A stretch of DNA of 64,000 nt from CAG-1782 sp964418255 (lineage in GTDB: Bacteria > Bacillota > Clostridia > Christensenellales > DTU072), in assembly GCA_964418255.1 (NCBI GenBank), contig CAYQKV010000002.1:1-64000 (forward strand). Direction: 5' to 3'. The position numbers were made by a program, and so were the translations under genes. Of this stretch, positions 27,528 through 36,172 are shown piece after piece (positions within the stretch are counted from its first letter, which is position 1; each line of letters opens with the position of its first letter). The notes beneath the pieces were generated by a model. It had not been told where the DNA came from and searched no databases. It saw only the letters and a list, made by a program, of their open reading frames with translations.

Positions 27528-28340
27528 ATGGACGCGAAAAGAATTAACTACATAGACTGGTGGCAAAAAACTCCTGCCGCGGGAAAAAGCACGAGCGCGC
27601 CCGTCGAACCGTCCGCGCCTGTCGCGCAACCTTCGCAGAGCGTTTCCGTAAACGGGTCCGCCGCAACGCCGTATATTCAGCCGCTTGTCGTGGTGCCGTA
27701 CGTTTCCACGCAACAGCCTATGTACTATTATAAGCCCGAAGACGAGAACGCGAACGCCGTAGACGGAAAGTATTACGAAGACCTGTTCGAAGACGAAGAA
27801 AGCTACGCGCTCGACGGGGAAACCGCGGCGCTCGCGCTTCCGAGAAGAGAAAGAGCGGAAATAAGCGGAGAAAAAGCGGAAAGAGGAAAGAAAAAAGCAA
27901 ACGCGCTTGCTATAATAGGAGTAATCCTCGGGATAGTGTATATTGCGCTTATGTTTGATTTCGGCAAACTGATTGACGGATTTAATTACAATTATATCTA
28001 TAACGGTAAAGCGGGAATCGACGTTATTATGGATTTGATAAACGGTGGAATGGCGGAGTTTGCCATAGAAACTTCCTTACTGCCGATACTGGTGACGGCG
28101 TCGGTTGCGCTTATCGCGGTTACGACGATATGCCTGTTGTTCACCGTGGCGGGAAGAACGCCGATTGCGATAAAAATCTTCGCGGCGATTGCGTTTGTAT
28201 GCAACGCGGCTACGGCGGTAGTGGCAATCGCGGTGAATAAAATAGAACTCGAAACATACGGAGTTATCATTATGGCGGCGATTGCGCTTGTTATATTTAT
28301 ATTGACCGCGTGCGCGCGTACGAAGAAGAAAAGAGCATAG
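27528..28340 (+). CDS. Membrane protein with QP-VPY motif
   Basis: A 270-residue protein. The first 60 residues are Ser/Pro/Ala-rich and end in TPYIQPLVVVPYVSTQQP (about residues 47-64). Then come an acidic segment (DLFEDEESYALD) and a basic one. Four membrane helices fill the second half. The motif is nearly the same as that in the product at 21547. Not recognised. It starts 3 bases after the previous stop, with AAGGAG at the end of the upstream gene. Confidence 0.78.
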   Translation: MDAKRINYIDWWQKTPAAGKSTSAPVEPSAPVAQPSQSVSVNGSAATPYIQPLVVVPYVSTQQPMYYYKPEDENANAVDGKYYEDLFEDEESYALDGETAALALPRRERAEISGEKAERGKKKANALAIIGVILGIVYIALMFDFGKLIDGFNYNYIYNGKAGIDVIMDLINGGMAEFAIETSLLPILVTASVALIAVTTICLLFTVAGRTPIAIKIFAAIAFVCNAATAVVAIAVNKIELETYGVIIMAAIALVIFILTACARTKKKRA

Positions 28341-28370
28341 AGAAAATAAACGTATAAAACAGGAGTGGTT

Positions 28371-28850
28371 ATGGACAAAACAGTAAAAAGGGCGTTGAAA
28401 ACAGGGGTCGACGAAAACAACAACAAGTTGAGCTATTACTGCCCGCAATGCGGTTGGGTAATCTCGCTTATGCCGAAGAGATGCCCCAAATGCGGAGGTA
28501 AGAGACCCAAAGACGCATATTTTAGAGCGATTGAATTGCGCGATGCGGCGTCGAGACAGAGCGAACTTCCCGACGTATACGTCGACAGAAGCGCAGGCAA
28601 GATACCCGCTCCGAAAGCGCCGTGTTATGCGGCGAGAGGCGTGGACGAAGTAATAAGGTCGTGCTATGCTACGGACGCTATGGCGCAACTCGGCGTGCCG
28701 AAGTATTACACGAGCGACGAGTACGGAAGGGTGTACGAAACGCCCGTGTGCTATAAGACGCTTCCCGGCGGCGGACCGATACCCGTGCCGAAGCCGTCGA
28801 AAGTTATACAGACGGAAGCGATAAAAATACCGCTTGAAATAACGAAATAA
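28371..28850 (+). CDS. Small zinc-ribbon protein of the QP-VPY cluster
   Basis: The product has 159 residues from ATG 28371, with AGGAG at 28361-28365; the GTG at 28365 is rejected. The zinc ribbon uses Cys24, Cys27, Cys38 and Cys41 and continues GGKRPKDAYFRAIELRDAA. This matches CGKRRPRSEYINAMNKIKNA in the product at 21547, so both carry the same ribbon. The rest is Pro-rich without membrane segments. Probably a cytoplasmic partner of the membrane proteins; function unknown. Confidence 0.78.
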   Translation: MDKTVKRALKTGVDENNNKLSYYCPQCGWVISLMPKRCPKCGGKRPKDAYFRAIELRDAASRQSELPDVYVDRSAGKIPAPKAPCYAARGVDEVIRSCYATDAMAQLGVPKYYTSDEYGRVYETPVCYKTLPGGGPIPVPKPSKVIQTEAIKIPLEITK

Positions 28851-28869
28851 ATTATCAGGAGAAAAAATT

Positions 28870-29724
28870 ATGGCAAATCCTTACGAAGTAAATCAGCAGA
28901 TACACAGCGGCGCGATTAACGGCGTGTCGGGGAAGTGGGTGCCCGTTGACGAAAAGGAAGCTCCGACAGGAGTCAGTTCCGACCCGTCGAGACCGAGCAG
29001 AGGAGAGGACGGCGCGTTTTATTATGCGAGCGAGGGAACGAGTTACGGCAATCCCGAACCGATAAGCGCGAATTATAACAATGCCGTGCCCGCGCCTTCG
29101 TCCATCGTACAACTGCCGCCTATCGTACAGCCGATAGCTATGGTTCCTTATACTACGCAGAACCAACCGCTGTTGCAGTACGACCCGAATTACCGCCCGC
29201 CGGTGGAACACACCGCCGCGCCCGAACCCGTTTACAAACCGAAAGCGTATGCGGGAATAAGCGCGTTCGTAGCGTTGTTTGCGGTAGCGGTGCTGGTAGT
29301 GGGAAGTTTGCTTGCCGTGTACGGAAAGACCACCGCGGTGGGAAGCCTTCTGTGGCTGTTCGGCGATTCCGGCGCGATAAATCAACTGCTTGCCGGCGAC
29401 ACGAGCGTTATTTTCGCGGTAATCGTACCCGTACTGTACGCGATAATTATGGTATTGTGCGTGGTTATCGCAATATACGCGCTGGTTAAACTCGGAAAGA
29501 TGAAACCGCTCGGCAAGTTTAACGCGGTAACGCTTATTGCGTTGTTGCTGGCGATAGCGAATATCGTAATTATGTTTATAAAGAAAGAGGATTTCGAGAT
29601 TGCGCTCGGCGCGTACATTATCGCGGGAATACTCCTTGTAATGATGATACTGCCGTTGTTTATCAACAAGAAAATCCAGGTGCTCGACTACGTTGCGAGC
29701 AAACAGACCTATGTAATTAAATAG
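28870..29724 (+). CDS. Membrane protein with QP-VPY motif
   Basis: A 284-residue protein. The soluble N-terminal part of about 125 residues is rich in Pro, Ser and Asn and contains LPPIVQPIAMVPYTTQNQP (about residues 83-101), then QYDPNYRPP. Four membrane helices follow between about 130 and 265. The last gene of the unknown cluster, with CAGGAG 9 bases before the ATG. No known domain. Confidence 0.78.
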   Translation: MANPYEVNQQIHSGAINGVSGKWVPVDEKEAPTGVSSDPSRPSRGEDGAFYYASEGTSYGNPEPISANYNNAVPAPSSIVQLPPIVQPIAMVPYTTQNQPLLQYDPNYRPPVEHTAAPEPVYKPKAYAGISAFVALFAVAVLVVGSLLAVYGKTTAVGSLLWLFGDSGAINQLLAGDTSVIFAVIVPVLYAIIMVLCVVIAIYALVKLGKMKPLGKFNAVTLIALLLAIANIVIMFIKKEDFEIALGAYIIAGILLVMMILPLFINKKIQVLDYVASKQTYVIK

Positions 29725-29743
29725 GAAAGAAGGAAAAGAGAGA

Positions 29744-29968
29744 ATGTTTGAAAAAATACAGAGCCTTATAGCGGAACAACTTTACCTTGACAAGGAAACG
29801 ATAACCGAAGAGTCTATGTTCGTAGACGATTTGGGAGCGGATAGTCTGGACATCGTGCAGATGCTCATTTCTATGGAAAAAGAATTCGGAGTGACTTTCG
29901 AAGACGAAGAAATTTCGGGCATCAAAACGGTTAAAGACGCAATGGAACTTATAAAAAGAAAAAAATAA
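29744..29968 (+). CDS. acpP: Acyl carrier protein
   Basis: A 74-residue acidic protein with the phosphopantetheine site DDLGADSLDIVQM, Ser34 being the attachment residue. It carries acyl intermediates for fatty acid or other acyl synthesis. No fab genes are next to it. It sits 19 bases behind the unknown membrane cluster and ahead of a terminator, so it may be cotranscribed with that cluster. A free-standing housekeeping ACP cannot be excluded. Confidence 0.93.
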   Translation: MFEKIQSLIAEQLYLDKETITEESMFVDDLGADSLDIVQMLISMEKEFGVTFEDEEISGIKTVKDAMELIKRKK

Positions 29969-29987
29969 AGTGATTTGCCGAAATAAT

Positions 29988-30038
29988 AATCCGCTTGCTA
30001 TAAAGTTGTCCGTGACGGGCGTCAGCAAGCGGATTTTT
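29988..30038 (+). terminator. Intrinsic terminator after acpP
   Basis: AATCCGCTTGCT (29988-29999) pairs with AGCAAGCGGATT (30024-30035), followed by TTT. The 24-base loop can form its own small helix. Confidence 0.8.
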
Positions 30039-30095
30039 GTCTATTTTAGTGTAATATGCCGATAAAGCGGTAGTTAGACAAGGAGGGAAAAGATA

Positions 30096-32888
30096 ATGAA
30101 AGCAAGAAAAATAACGGCAACGGTAATCCTCGTACTGCTTGTTGCGGCAATTTTATGCGCGTGCAATCTGATTTCCGGCGGAGGAAACTCGGGAACGAAC
30201 GGCGCGAAAATTACGGTCAATATCCATATGGACACGTCGTACGGCTATAAAGCGACCGACTTCGTCGACGCGAACGGAAAATTGAAAATTCCGACGAACG
30301 ACCCCGTAAAAGAAGGTTACGATTTCGTATGCTGGGCGTTGGACGAAGAAGGAAAAACTCCCATAGTTAAAGGAACGGCGGCAAAGGAAATTGTTAATGT
30401 TTATCCCATATTTCAAAAAGCCGTCCTCGACGTTAAAATTTTCGACGAGTACAACGGTAATTCGATAATCAAAGTAGAATACGGATATAAGGTCGAAATA
30501 AATCCCCCCGAAGCCGACGGATACGAATTTAACGGTTGGTTCGGGGACAGCGGAAGGACTATTCCGTTTGATTTGGATACCCAAATTAAAGAATATACGG
30601 AAATTTACGTCGGATGGAAACTCGCGACGTATACGATAAAATACGTCCTCAACGGTGGGGAATTCGACTCCGCGCCCACTGACAAATACATAATCACGGA
30701 TACGATTGCCCTTGCCGAACCGAAAAAAGAAGGGTACGATTTCGACGGATGGTATGAAAACGCGGACTTTTCGGGAGAGGGAATTTCCGTTCTCGACGGA
30801 GCGAGCGGGAATAAAACTCTATACGCAAAATATATCTGCAATCTGGCGGAAATCGGCGCGAAAGAGGGGCTGAGCAAAAAGACAGGGGAAAACGAGTACG
30901 TTTTCTATGCGGATTATCGCGAGCATACCGTGACGATAACCGACTATTTCGAATTCAGTCAGAACAGCACCGTAATTTCGGAAATGGGCGGAACGGCACT
31001 TCAAGGGAATAAGGTTACGCTCGAAGATAACTCGGGAGAAGGCGGAGTCAAAACTTACAGCATAAAAGTGAAAGTGACGAGCGAATCGGGCGGAGTCACA
31101 AAAGAATATACCGTGGTGGTTTGCCAGTATGACGAGACGAAAATTCAGGTGACATACTTGGTGGACGGAAGCGCGGCGCACATAGCCAACGTGGCGAGAG
31201 GGGAAGTAATAGAAGCGCCTTTCGAGTACGAGGGAGAAAAATCGGGGTACGACTTCGCTTACTGGGCAAAAGACGGGGCGGAATTTGATTTCTCATTGCC
31301 GATAAACGAAAATATAACGCTGAGCGCGGTGTTTACCGCGAAAGAATACGACGTAATATATAAACTTGGCGCGGCGGACAACGACCCCGAAAATCCGACT
31401 TTTTATACGATAGAGACGACGGCGGCGCTCAAAAACCCCGTTTTACCCGACGGATATACGTTTTACGGGTGGTATTTAGACAAAGATTATACGCAGAAAT
31501 TCACCTCTTTCGAGGGATTAACCGAGGAAAAGACGCTTTATGCGAGGTATACGAAAGCCGACTTCTGGAATTTCAACGCCACGGGAACGGACACTTTCGA
31601 ATATAAGGGAACGAACTATACGGGCAACGTCTATGAAGTGAGCAAGGACGAGTATCCGAGACTGCTTGACTATCTTATTTTCAATAAAACAGATTGCGCG
31701 ATTGCGGTAATAGACGGTGATTTGAGCGAAGTCGATAACTCGTTCTACACAACGCCCGCGCGCGAGGTGGAAGTCGACTGCTCGATAGGCATATCTTACG
31801 CGGGGAACAGAATCAATATCGTTTTGAGAAACTATACGCCCGAAGCGAGCCGAACGACGGACGGCGGAACGTATTCGCAGATTGAGTTCGTCAAGTTTGC
31901 AAAGAGCGGAACGAGAGAAGCGGACTTTGCCGATTTTGCGATAGAACACGTCGCGGCGACGATGAACGTAAGAGATACCGAACAGCTTTACTTTGCGCTT
32001 GAAAAAGGGTACCGTCCGATAATCGAAGCGGGAACGACCGCGGAGACCGTTTATACCGAAATGAAGAATATTTTGCGCGGCATAATCGGAGAAGAATTTA
32101 CCGAAAAAGATAAGGCGCTCGCGATAGCGGAGTACCTTATAGAAACCGTAGCGTATGACAACAAGGCGTTGAGTATGTTCGAAATGGGCGCGGCAGAGCT
32201 TAAAACGTACCGTTGTTTCTACCTCGAAGGCGCGATTTTGGATAAAGTCGCGGTTTGCGACGGAATAAGCAAAGCGTTCGGCGCGCTTTGCGCGATTGAG
32301 GGAATAAAGGCGATTCAAGTCAACGGAACGCATAATGGAGTAAACCACGCGTGGAATAAAGTTTATCTCGACCTCGACGGCGACGGCGCGCGTGAATGGA
32401 GCGTGGTCGATTGCACGTCGGCAAATACGCTTTCGAGGACGGACGAAAGCGGTGTAAGCGGGGTAGAAATAATAAACCATTCTTATATTTTCACCACCGA
32501 CGATATGCTCGTAAATAAAAATACCTATGTTTACGACAGCGAATGGGCGGGAAAATTCGTAGCAAACAAGGCTTACGACGTGTATAAAGACGCGTTTATT
32601 CCGGGAAAGGAAACGAGTTTTTACGCGACAAGCGCGGCGGAAATGACGGAGATAATCAAGTATTATAAGTCGATTTACGACAAACTGGAAACAGGAGAAA
32701 AACTCGTCGTCGATTTTTGCGCGATAAAAACGTTGATACAAAAAGGCGACGGCGTTGCGACCGCGACGGTCGACGCTATGCACGACGCAGGGTTCAACGA
32801 GACCCAAATAAGCGAAATGAAAATGTATATTTCCGTCGGGCGTGACGACGGCGACGGCGTGTTTATGTTTTATCTTGAAAAGAAATAA
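30096..32888 (+). CDS. Large lipoprotein with InlB-type repeats and a transglutaminase-like domain
   Basis: A 930-residue exported lipoprotein. The signal peptide ends in ILCAC, and Cys23 is the likely lipidated residue. At least five InlB/Listeria-Bacteroides-type beta-repeats with GY-x-F-x-GW cores lie between about residues 45 and 490. The C-terminal part has the transglutaminase-like core: Cys721 in AVCDGISKAF, His751 in NHAWNKV and Asp772 in VVDCTSA, with normal family spacing. Such domains may act as peptidases or cross-linkers on the cell surface. The ATG follows AAGGAGGG. The substrate is unknown. Confidence 0.88.
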   Translation: MKARKITATVILVLLVAAILCACNLISGGGNSGTNGAKITVNIHMDTSYGYKATDFVDANGKLKIPTNDPVKEGYDFVCWALDEEGKTPIVKGTAAKEIVNVYPIFQKAVLDVKIFDEYNGNSIIKVEYGYKVEINPPEADGYEFNGWFGDSGRTIPFDLDTQIKEYTEIYVGWKLATYTIKYVLNGGEFDSAPTDKYIITDTIALAEPKKEGYDFDGWYENADFSGEGISVLDGASGNKTLYAKYICNLAEIGAKEGLSKKTGENEYVFYADYREHTVTITDYFEFSQNSTVISEMGGTALQGNKVTLEDNSGEGGVKTYSIKVKVTSESGGVTKEYTVVVCQYDETKIQVTYLVDGSAAHIANVARGEVIEAPFEYEGEKSGYDFAYWAKDGAEFDFSLPINENITLSAVFTAKEYDVIYKLGAADNDPENPTFYTIETTAALKNPVLPDGYTFYGWYLDKDYTQKFTSFEGLTEEKTLYARYTKADFWNFNATGTDTFEYKGTNYTGNVYEVSKDEYPRLLDYLIFNKTDCAIAVIDGDLSEVDNSFYTTPAREVEVDCSIGISYAGNRINIVLRNYTPEASRTTDGGTYSQIEFVKFAKSGTREADFADFAIEHVAATMNVRDTEQLYFALEKGYRPIIEAGTTAETVYTEMKNILRGIIGEEFTEKDKALAIAEYLIETVAYDNKALSMFEMGAAELKTYRCFYLEGAILDKVAVCDGISKAFGALCAIEGIKAIQVNGTHNGVNHAWNKVYLDLDGDGAREWSVVDCTSANTLSRTDESGVSGVEIINHSYIFTTDDMLVNKNTYVYDSEWAGKFVANKAYDVYKDAFIPGKETSFYATSAAEMTEIIKYYKSIYDKLETGEKLVVDFCAIKTLIQKGDGVATATVDAMHDAGFNETQISEMKMYISVGRDDGDGVFMFYLEKK

Positions 32889-32908
32889 AGCAAAGAGTCG
32901 GACGGAAA

Positions 32909-33634
32909 ATGGAAGGATACAGGAAGAAACTTCGCGTTTTTAATTTGGGAAAAATCAACGTGCTTGCCGTGGTTCTGTTTTTTGTGTTTGCATTAAGCGG
33001 ACTTGCGATAAACCTTTTCGCGGCGAAATCGCCCTATCTTGCGACGGGTTCGGTCGCGGGGGATATAGGTTTATCCGTAGGGTTGATTGCGGTAGGACTG
33101 TTTGTTCACGAGGGAATTCACGGACTTGCCGCGATAGTTTTCGGAAAGGCGAGGAAAGAAGAGATTGCGTTCGGGTTCAAAATCAAAGACGGGCTTCTTT
33201 ACTGCCATTGTAAAAAACCGCTTGAGGGAAAGGCGTATTTCGTTATGTTGATTTTGCCGCTGATTGTTACGGGGATAATCCCTTTTGCGATTTGCGTTGC
33301 GCTCGGCGGACTGATGCAGATATGCGTTTTCTCTCTTATGATTGCGGGAGCGGCGGGAGATATCGCTATGGCGTGCGGAGTGATTAAAAAAGGCGATACC
33401 GAAAGAACAGTGCTCGACCACCCCGATATGACGGCGTATTACGCTTTGTATCCCGAAAACGACTTACCCGACGGCTTTTCCGAGACGACGGAAGAAGAGG
33501 AAAAGGAAATTTTGTCCTCCGACGGAATAAGGGACGGGAAAAAACTCGGAATGAAAATCTTGCTTATCGCGCTGTTCGTCGCGTTGACCGTGCTCGGGCT
33601 GTTTGTGATAGGTTTGTTTATGGAAATAGTATAG
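32909..33634 (+). CDS. DUF3267-like integral membrane zincin
   Basis: A 241-residue membrane protein with about five helices. FVHEGIHGLAAIVF near residue 70 is an HExxH motif inside a helix, the hallmark of the DUF3267 putative metallopeptidase family. CGVIKKGDTER and a late DHPD-x-TAYYALYPEN segment also fit that family as I remember it. The end is a soluble acidic stretch and one more helix. It starts 21 bases after the lipoprotein gene. Activity is unproven. Confidence 0.75.
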   Translation: MEGYRKKLRVFNLGKINVLAVVLFFVFALSGLAINLFAAKSPYLATGSVAGDIGLSVGLIAVGLFVHEGIHGLAAIVFGKARKEEIAFGFKIKDGLLYCHCKKPLEGKAYFVMLILPLIVTGIIPFAICVALGGLMQICVFSLMIAGAAGDIAMACGVIKKGDTERTVLDHPDMTAYYALYPENDLPDGFSETTEEEEKEILSSDGIRDGKKLGMKILLIALFVALTVLGLFVIGLFMEIV

Positions 33635-33652
33635 AAAGGCGAGGGGAGAGAA

Positions 33653-35560
33653 ATGGCAATCGAACAAAAATATCTTGCTTTACTGAAAAAAGATTATCCG
33701 ACGCAGGAAGCCGTGGCGGCGGAAATCATCAACTTGCAGGCGATACTCAGTATGCCGAAAGGGACGGAACATTTCGTAAGCGACATACACGGAGAATACG
33801 AGGCGTTCTGCCATTTGCTCAACACGTGCTCGGGCGTTATCCGCGAAAAAGTAGATTTGCTGTACAAAGACGAACTCAGCGAAAAGGAATGTGCGCATAT
33901 CGCTTCGCTCATCAGTTATCCCAAAGAAACGATAGAACTTTGGGAAGAAAGGAAGGACGTAAGCGACGGGAAATACGAGTATTACATAGAAAAACTCGTG
34001 CACATTCTCTTGCGCGTAGCTTCGAAATATACGCGGAGCAAGGTGCTTAAAGCCGTTCAACCCGAATTCCGATACATAATAAACGAACTGGTAAACGCAA
34101 AACGCGAGGGGTTCGAATATGAAAATTTCTGTAAAGGCGTGTACGGCAACATAATAGCATTGAAACGCGCGCCCGCGTTTATCGAATCGCTGTGCGCCGC
34201 GATAAAAAAACTTGCCGTAGCCAACCTTCATATTATAGGGGATATTTTCGACAGAGGAGAACACCCCGACCTAATTATGGATTTGCTATTAACCTGCGAC
34301 AACGTGGACGTTCAGTGGGGCAATCACGATATACAGTGGATAGGCGCGTTCCTCGGCAACGCCGCGTGTATCGCGAACGTCATCTATATCGCGCTTAAAG
34401 CGGGAAGCGTGGAGGCAATCGAGGACGGTTACGGCATTTCCCTCAGACGGCTGGAAGAATACGCGAGGAAAAACTACGACTACGACGAGCGTTTCGCGCC
34501 GAAAAATCCCGACCTCTCGGAAAGAGAACGGAAAAACTATGCGAGAATGCGCAAGGCGATTTTCTTTATGATGCAGAAAGCGGAAGCGGAAATAATCGCG
34601 CGCAACCCCGATTACCGAATGAACGACAGAATTCTGCTCGCCCGCCTCGACAGGAAAAACGGCGCGTTCGTCGCCGACGACGGACAGGTTTTTTACGATT
34701 ACGATTTCAAAGCGCCGTACTCCGAAATAGAGTTTTCGGACGCCGAAAGAAACGTTATGGAACACCTTATAAGGACTTTTACTTCGAGTGAGAAATTGCA
34801 GAAGCATATCGAATTTCTTATGCGGTGCGGCGGACTTTATAAGGTGGTAAACGGAAATTTACTCTATCACGGGTGCGTTCCGCTTAATGAAGACGGAACT
34901 TACGCCGAGCAGAAACTGAGGTGCGGCACGTTTAGCGGAAAGGCGTATTTCGACGCGTGCGAAAAGATAGTAAGGAGAGCGTACGCAAACAGGTTTGCGG
35001 GAATAAAGGACGATTACGACCTCGACTTTTTGTGGTATCTGTGGTGCGGCAGGCTTTCTCCGCTGTTCGGAAGAGACAAAATCGCCACGTTCGAAAGGGT
35101 GTATTTGCCCAAAGAGTACGGGGTGGAAAAGAAAAATCCGTGCTATGAATATACAAAGAACAAAGAGGTGTGCGAGCGGATACTCGCCGATTTCGGCGTG
35201 AGCGGAGAACAGACGCATATTATAAACGGGCATATCCCGGTAAAGGCGAAAGAGGGAGAATCGCCGATAAGGGCAGAAGGAAAACTTCTCGTTATCGACG
35301 GCGGTTTCTGCCGAGCGTATCAGTCGGCTACGGGGATTGCCGGATATACGCTTATTTACAATTCCTACGGACTGAGACTGTCCGCGCACGAACCGTTCAG
35401 TTCCAAAGAAGAAGCGGTGAGAAAATGTTCTGACATTCACTCAAACGTGACGGTTTTCGAACATACAAAACGGCGGCTTACCGTTGCCGACACCGATAAA
35501 GGCAAGGAAGTGCAGGAAAAAATCGACGATTTGAAAGCGTTGCTCGAATCGGGTATTTAA
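33653..35560 (+). CDS. fbp: Fructose-1,6-bisphosphatase class III (Firmicutes type)
   Basis: The 635-residue gluconeogenic enzyme hydrolyses fructose 1,6-bisphosphate. Recognisable are HFVSDIHGEYEAF at about residues 40-52, the IIGDIFDRGEHPD metal-binding box, VQWGNHDIQWIGAF, and the C-terminal IINGHIPVK and IDGGFCRAYQ. This metallophosphatase-fold family is typical of Firmicutes. The length is normal. GAGGGGAGAG precedes the ATG. It is independent of the following smpB transcript. Confidence 0.96.
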   Translation: MAIEQKYLALLKKDYPTQEAVAAEIINLQAILSMPKGTEHFVSDIHGEYEAFCHLLNTCSGVIREKVDLLYKDELSEKECAHIASLISYPKETIELWEERKDVSDGKYEYYIEKLVHILLRVASKYTRSKVLKAVQPEFRYIINELVNAKREGFEYENFCKGVYGNIIALKRAPAFIESLCAAIKKLAVANLHIIGDIFDRGEHPDLIMDLLLTCDNVDVQWGNHDIQWIGAFLGNAACIANVIYIALKAGSVEAIEDGYGISLRRLEEYARKNYDYDERFAPKNPDLSERERKNYARMRKAIFFMMQKAEAEIIARNPDYRMNDRILLARLDRKNGAFVADDGQVFYDYDFKAPYSEIEFSDAERNVMEHLIRTFTSSEKLQKHIEFLMRCGGLYKVVNGNLLYHGCVPLNEDGTYAEQKLRCGTFSGKAYFDACEKIVRRAYANRFAGIKDDYDLDFLWYLWCGRLSPLFGRDKIATFERVYLPKEYGVEKKNPCYEYTKNKEVCERILADFGVSGEQTHIINGHIPVKAKEGESPIRAEGKLLVIDGGFCRAYQSATGIAGYTLIYNSYGLRLSAHEPFSSKEEAVRKCSDIHSNVTVFEHTKRRLTVADTDKGKEVQEKIDDLKALLESGI

Positions 35561-35680
35561 TAAAAGTCCGCTTATTTTCCGCGTTTTGTGCGAATATGGG
35601 TTTGTTTCGGGACGGCTCGGTTCGAGGCGTTTCGGTTTGTTGCGGGATAAGAGCATAAAATAATATTTTATATATAGTTT

Positions 35681-35709
35681 TTGACTATTATAATTCGATG
35701 TGGTAAAAT
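35681..35709 (+). promoter_or_regulatory. smpB promoter, predicted to give a leaderless transcript
   Basis: TTGACT (35681-35686) and TAAAAT (35704-35709) are 17 bases apart. The ATG at 35718 is only 8 bases after the -10 box, so the start of transcription should fall at or next to it. Confidence 0.75.
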
Positions 35710-35717
35710 ATTAGGAT

Positions 35718-36170
35718 ATGAACGAAAAAACGGTAGCTACAAACAGAAAAGCATATCACGATTATTTTATCGAAGAGACGTTCGAAGCGGGCATAGAGCT
35801 TGTCGGGAGCGAGGTAAAAAGCGTGAGGCAGGGGGCGATAAACCTTAAAGACAGCTATGCCGCGGTAAAGGACGGCGAGCTGATTTTGTTTAACGCGTTT
35901 ATTTCTCCGTATGAAAAGGGCAGTTTTTTCAATCCCGACCCGCGCAGAAAGCGTAGGCTTTTAATGCACAAGAAAGAAATCGTGCGGCTGAAAAGCAAGA
36001 CCGAGCAGAAAGGTTATACACTTATCGTGACGAAGGTGTATTTCAAAAACGCGTTGGTTAAAGCGGAAGTCGCGCTTGCAAAGGGCAAGGAATTATACGA
36101 CAAACGAAAAACATTGAAAGAAAAACAGGTGAAGCGCGACGTTGAGCGCGCGCTGAGCGAATGGAGGTAA
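35718..36170 (+). CDS. smpB: SsrA-binding protein
   Basis: The 150-residue partner of tmRNA in ribosome rescue. NRKAYHDYFIEE, GIELVGSEVKS, the long KAEVALAKGKELYDKR segment and the basic C-terminal tail are typical. No tmRNA gene was found beside it. The final codons overlap the ribosome site of metY, so smpB heads an unusual operon with methionine and recombination genes. Confidence 0.96.
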   Translation: MNEKTVATNRKAYHDYFIEETFEAGIELVGSEVKSVRQGAINLKDSYAAVKDGELILFNAFISPYEKGSFFNPDPRRKRRLLMHKKEIVRLKSKTEQKGYTLIVTKVYFKNALVKAEVALAKGKELYDKRKTLKEKQVKRDVERALSEWR

Positions 36171-36172
36171 AA

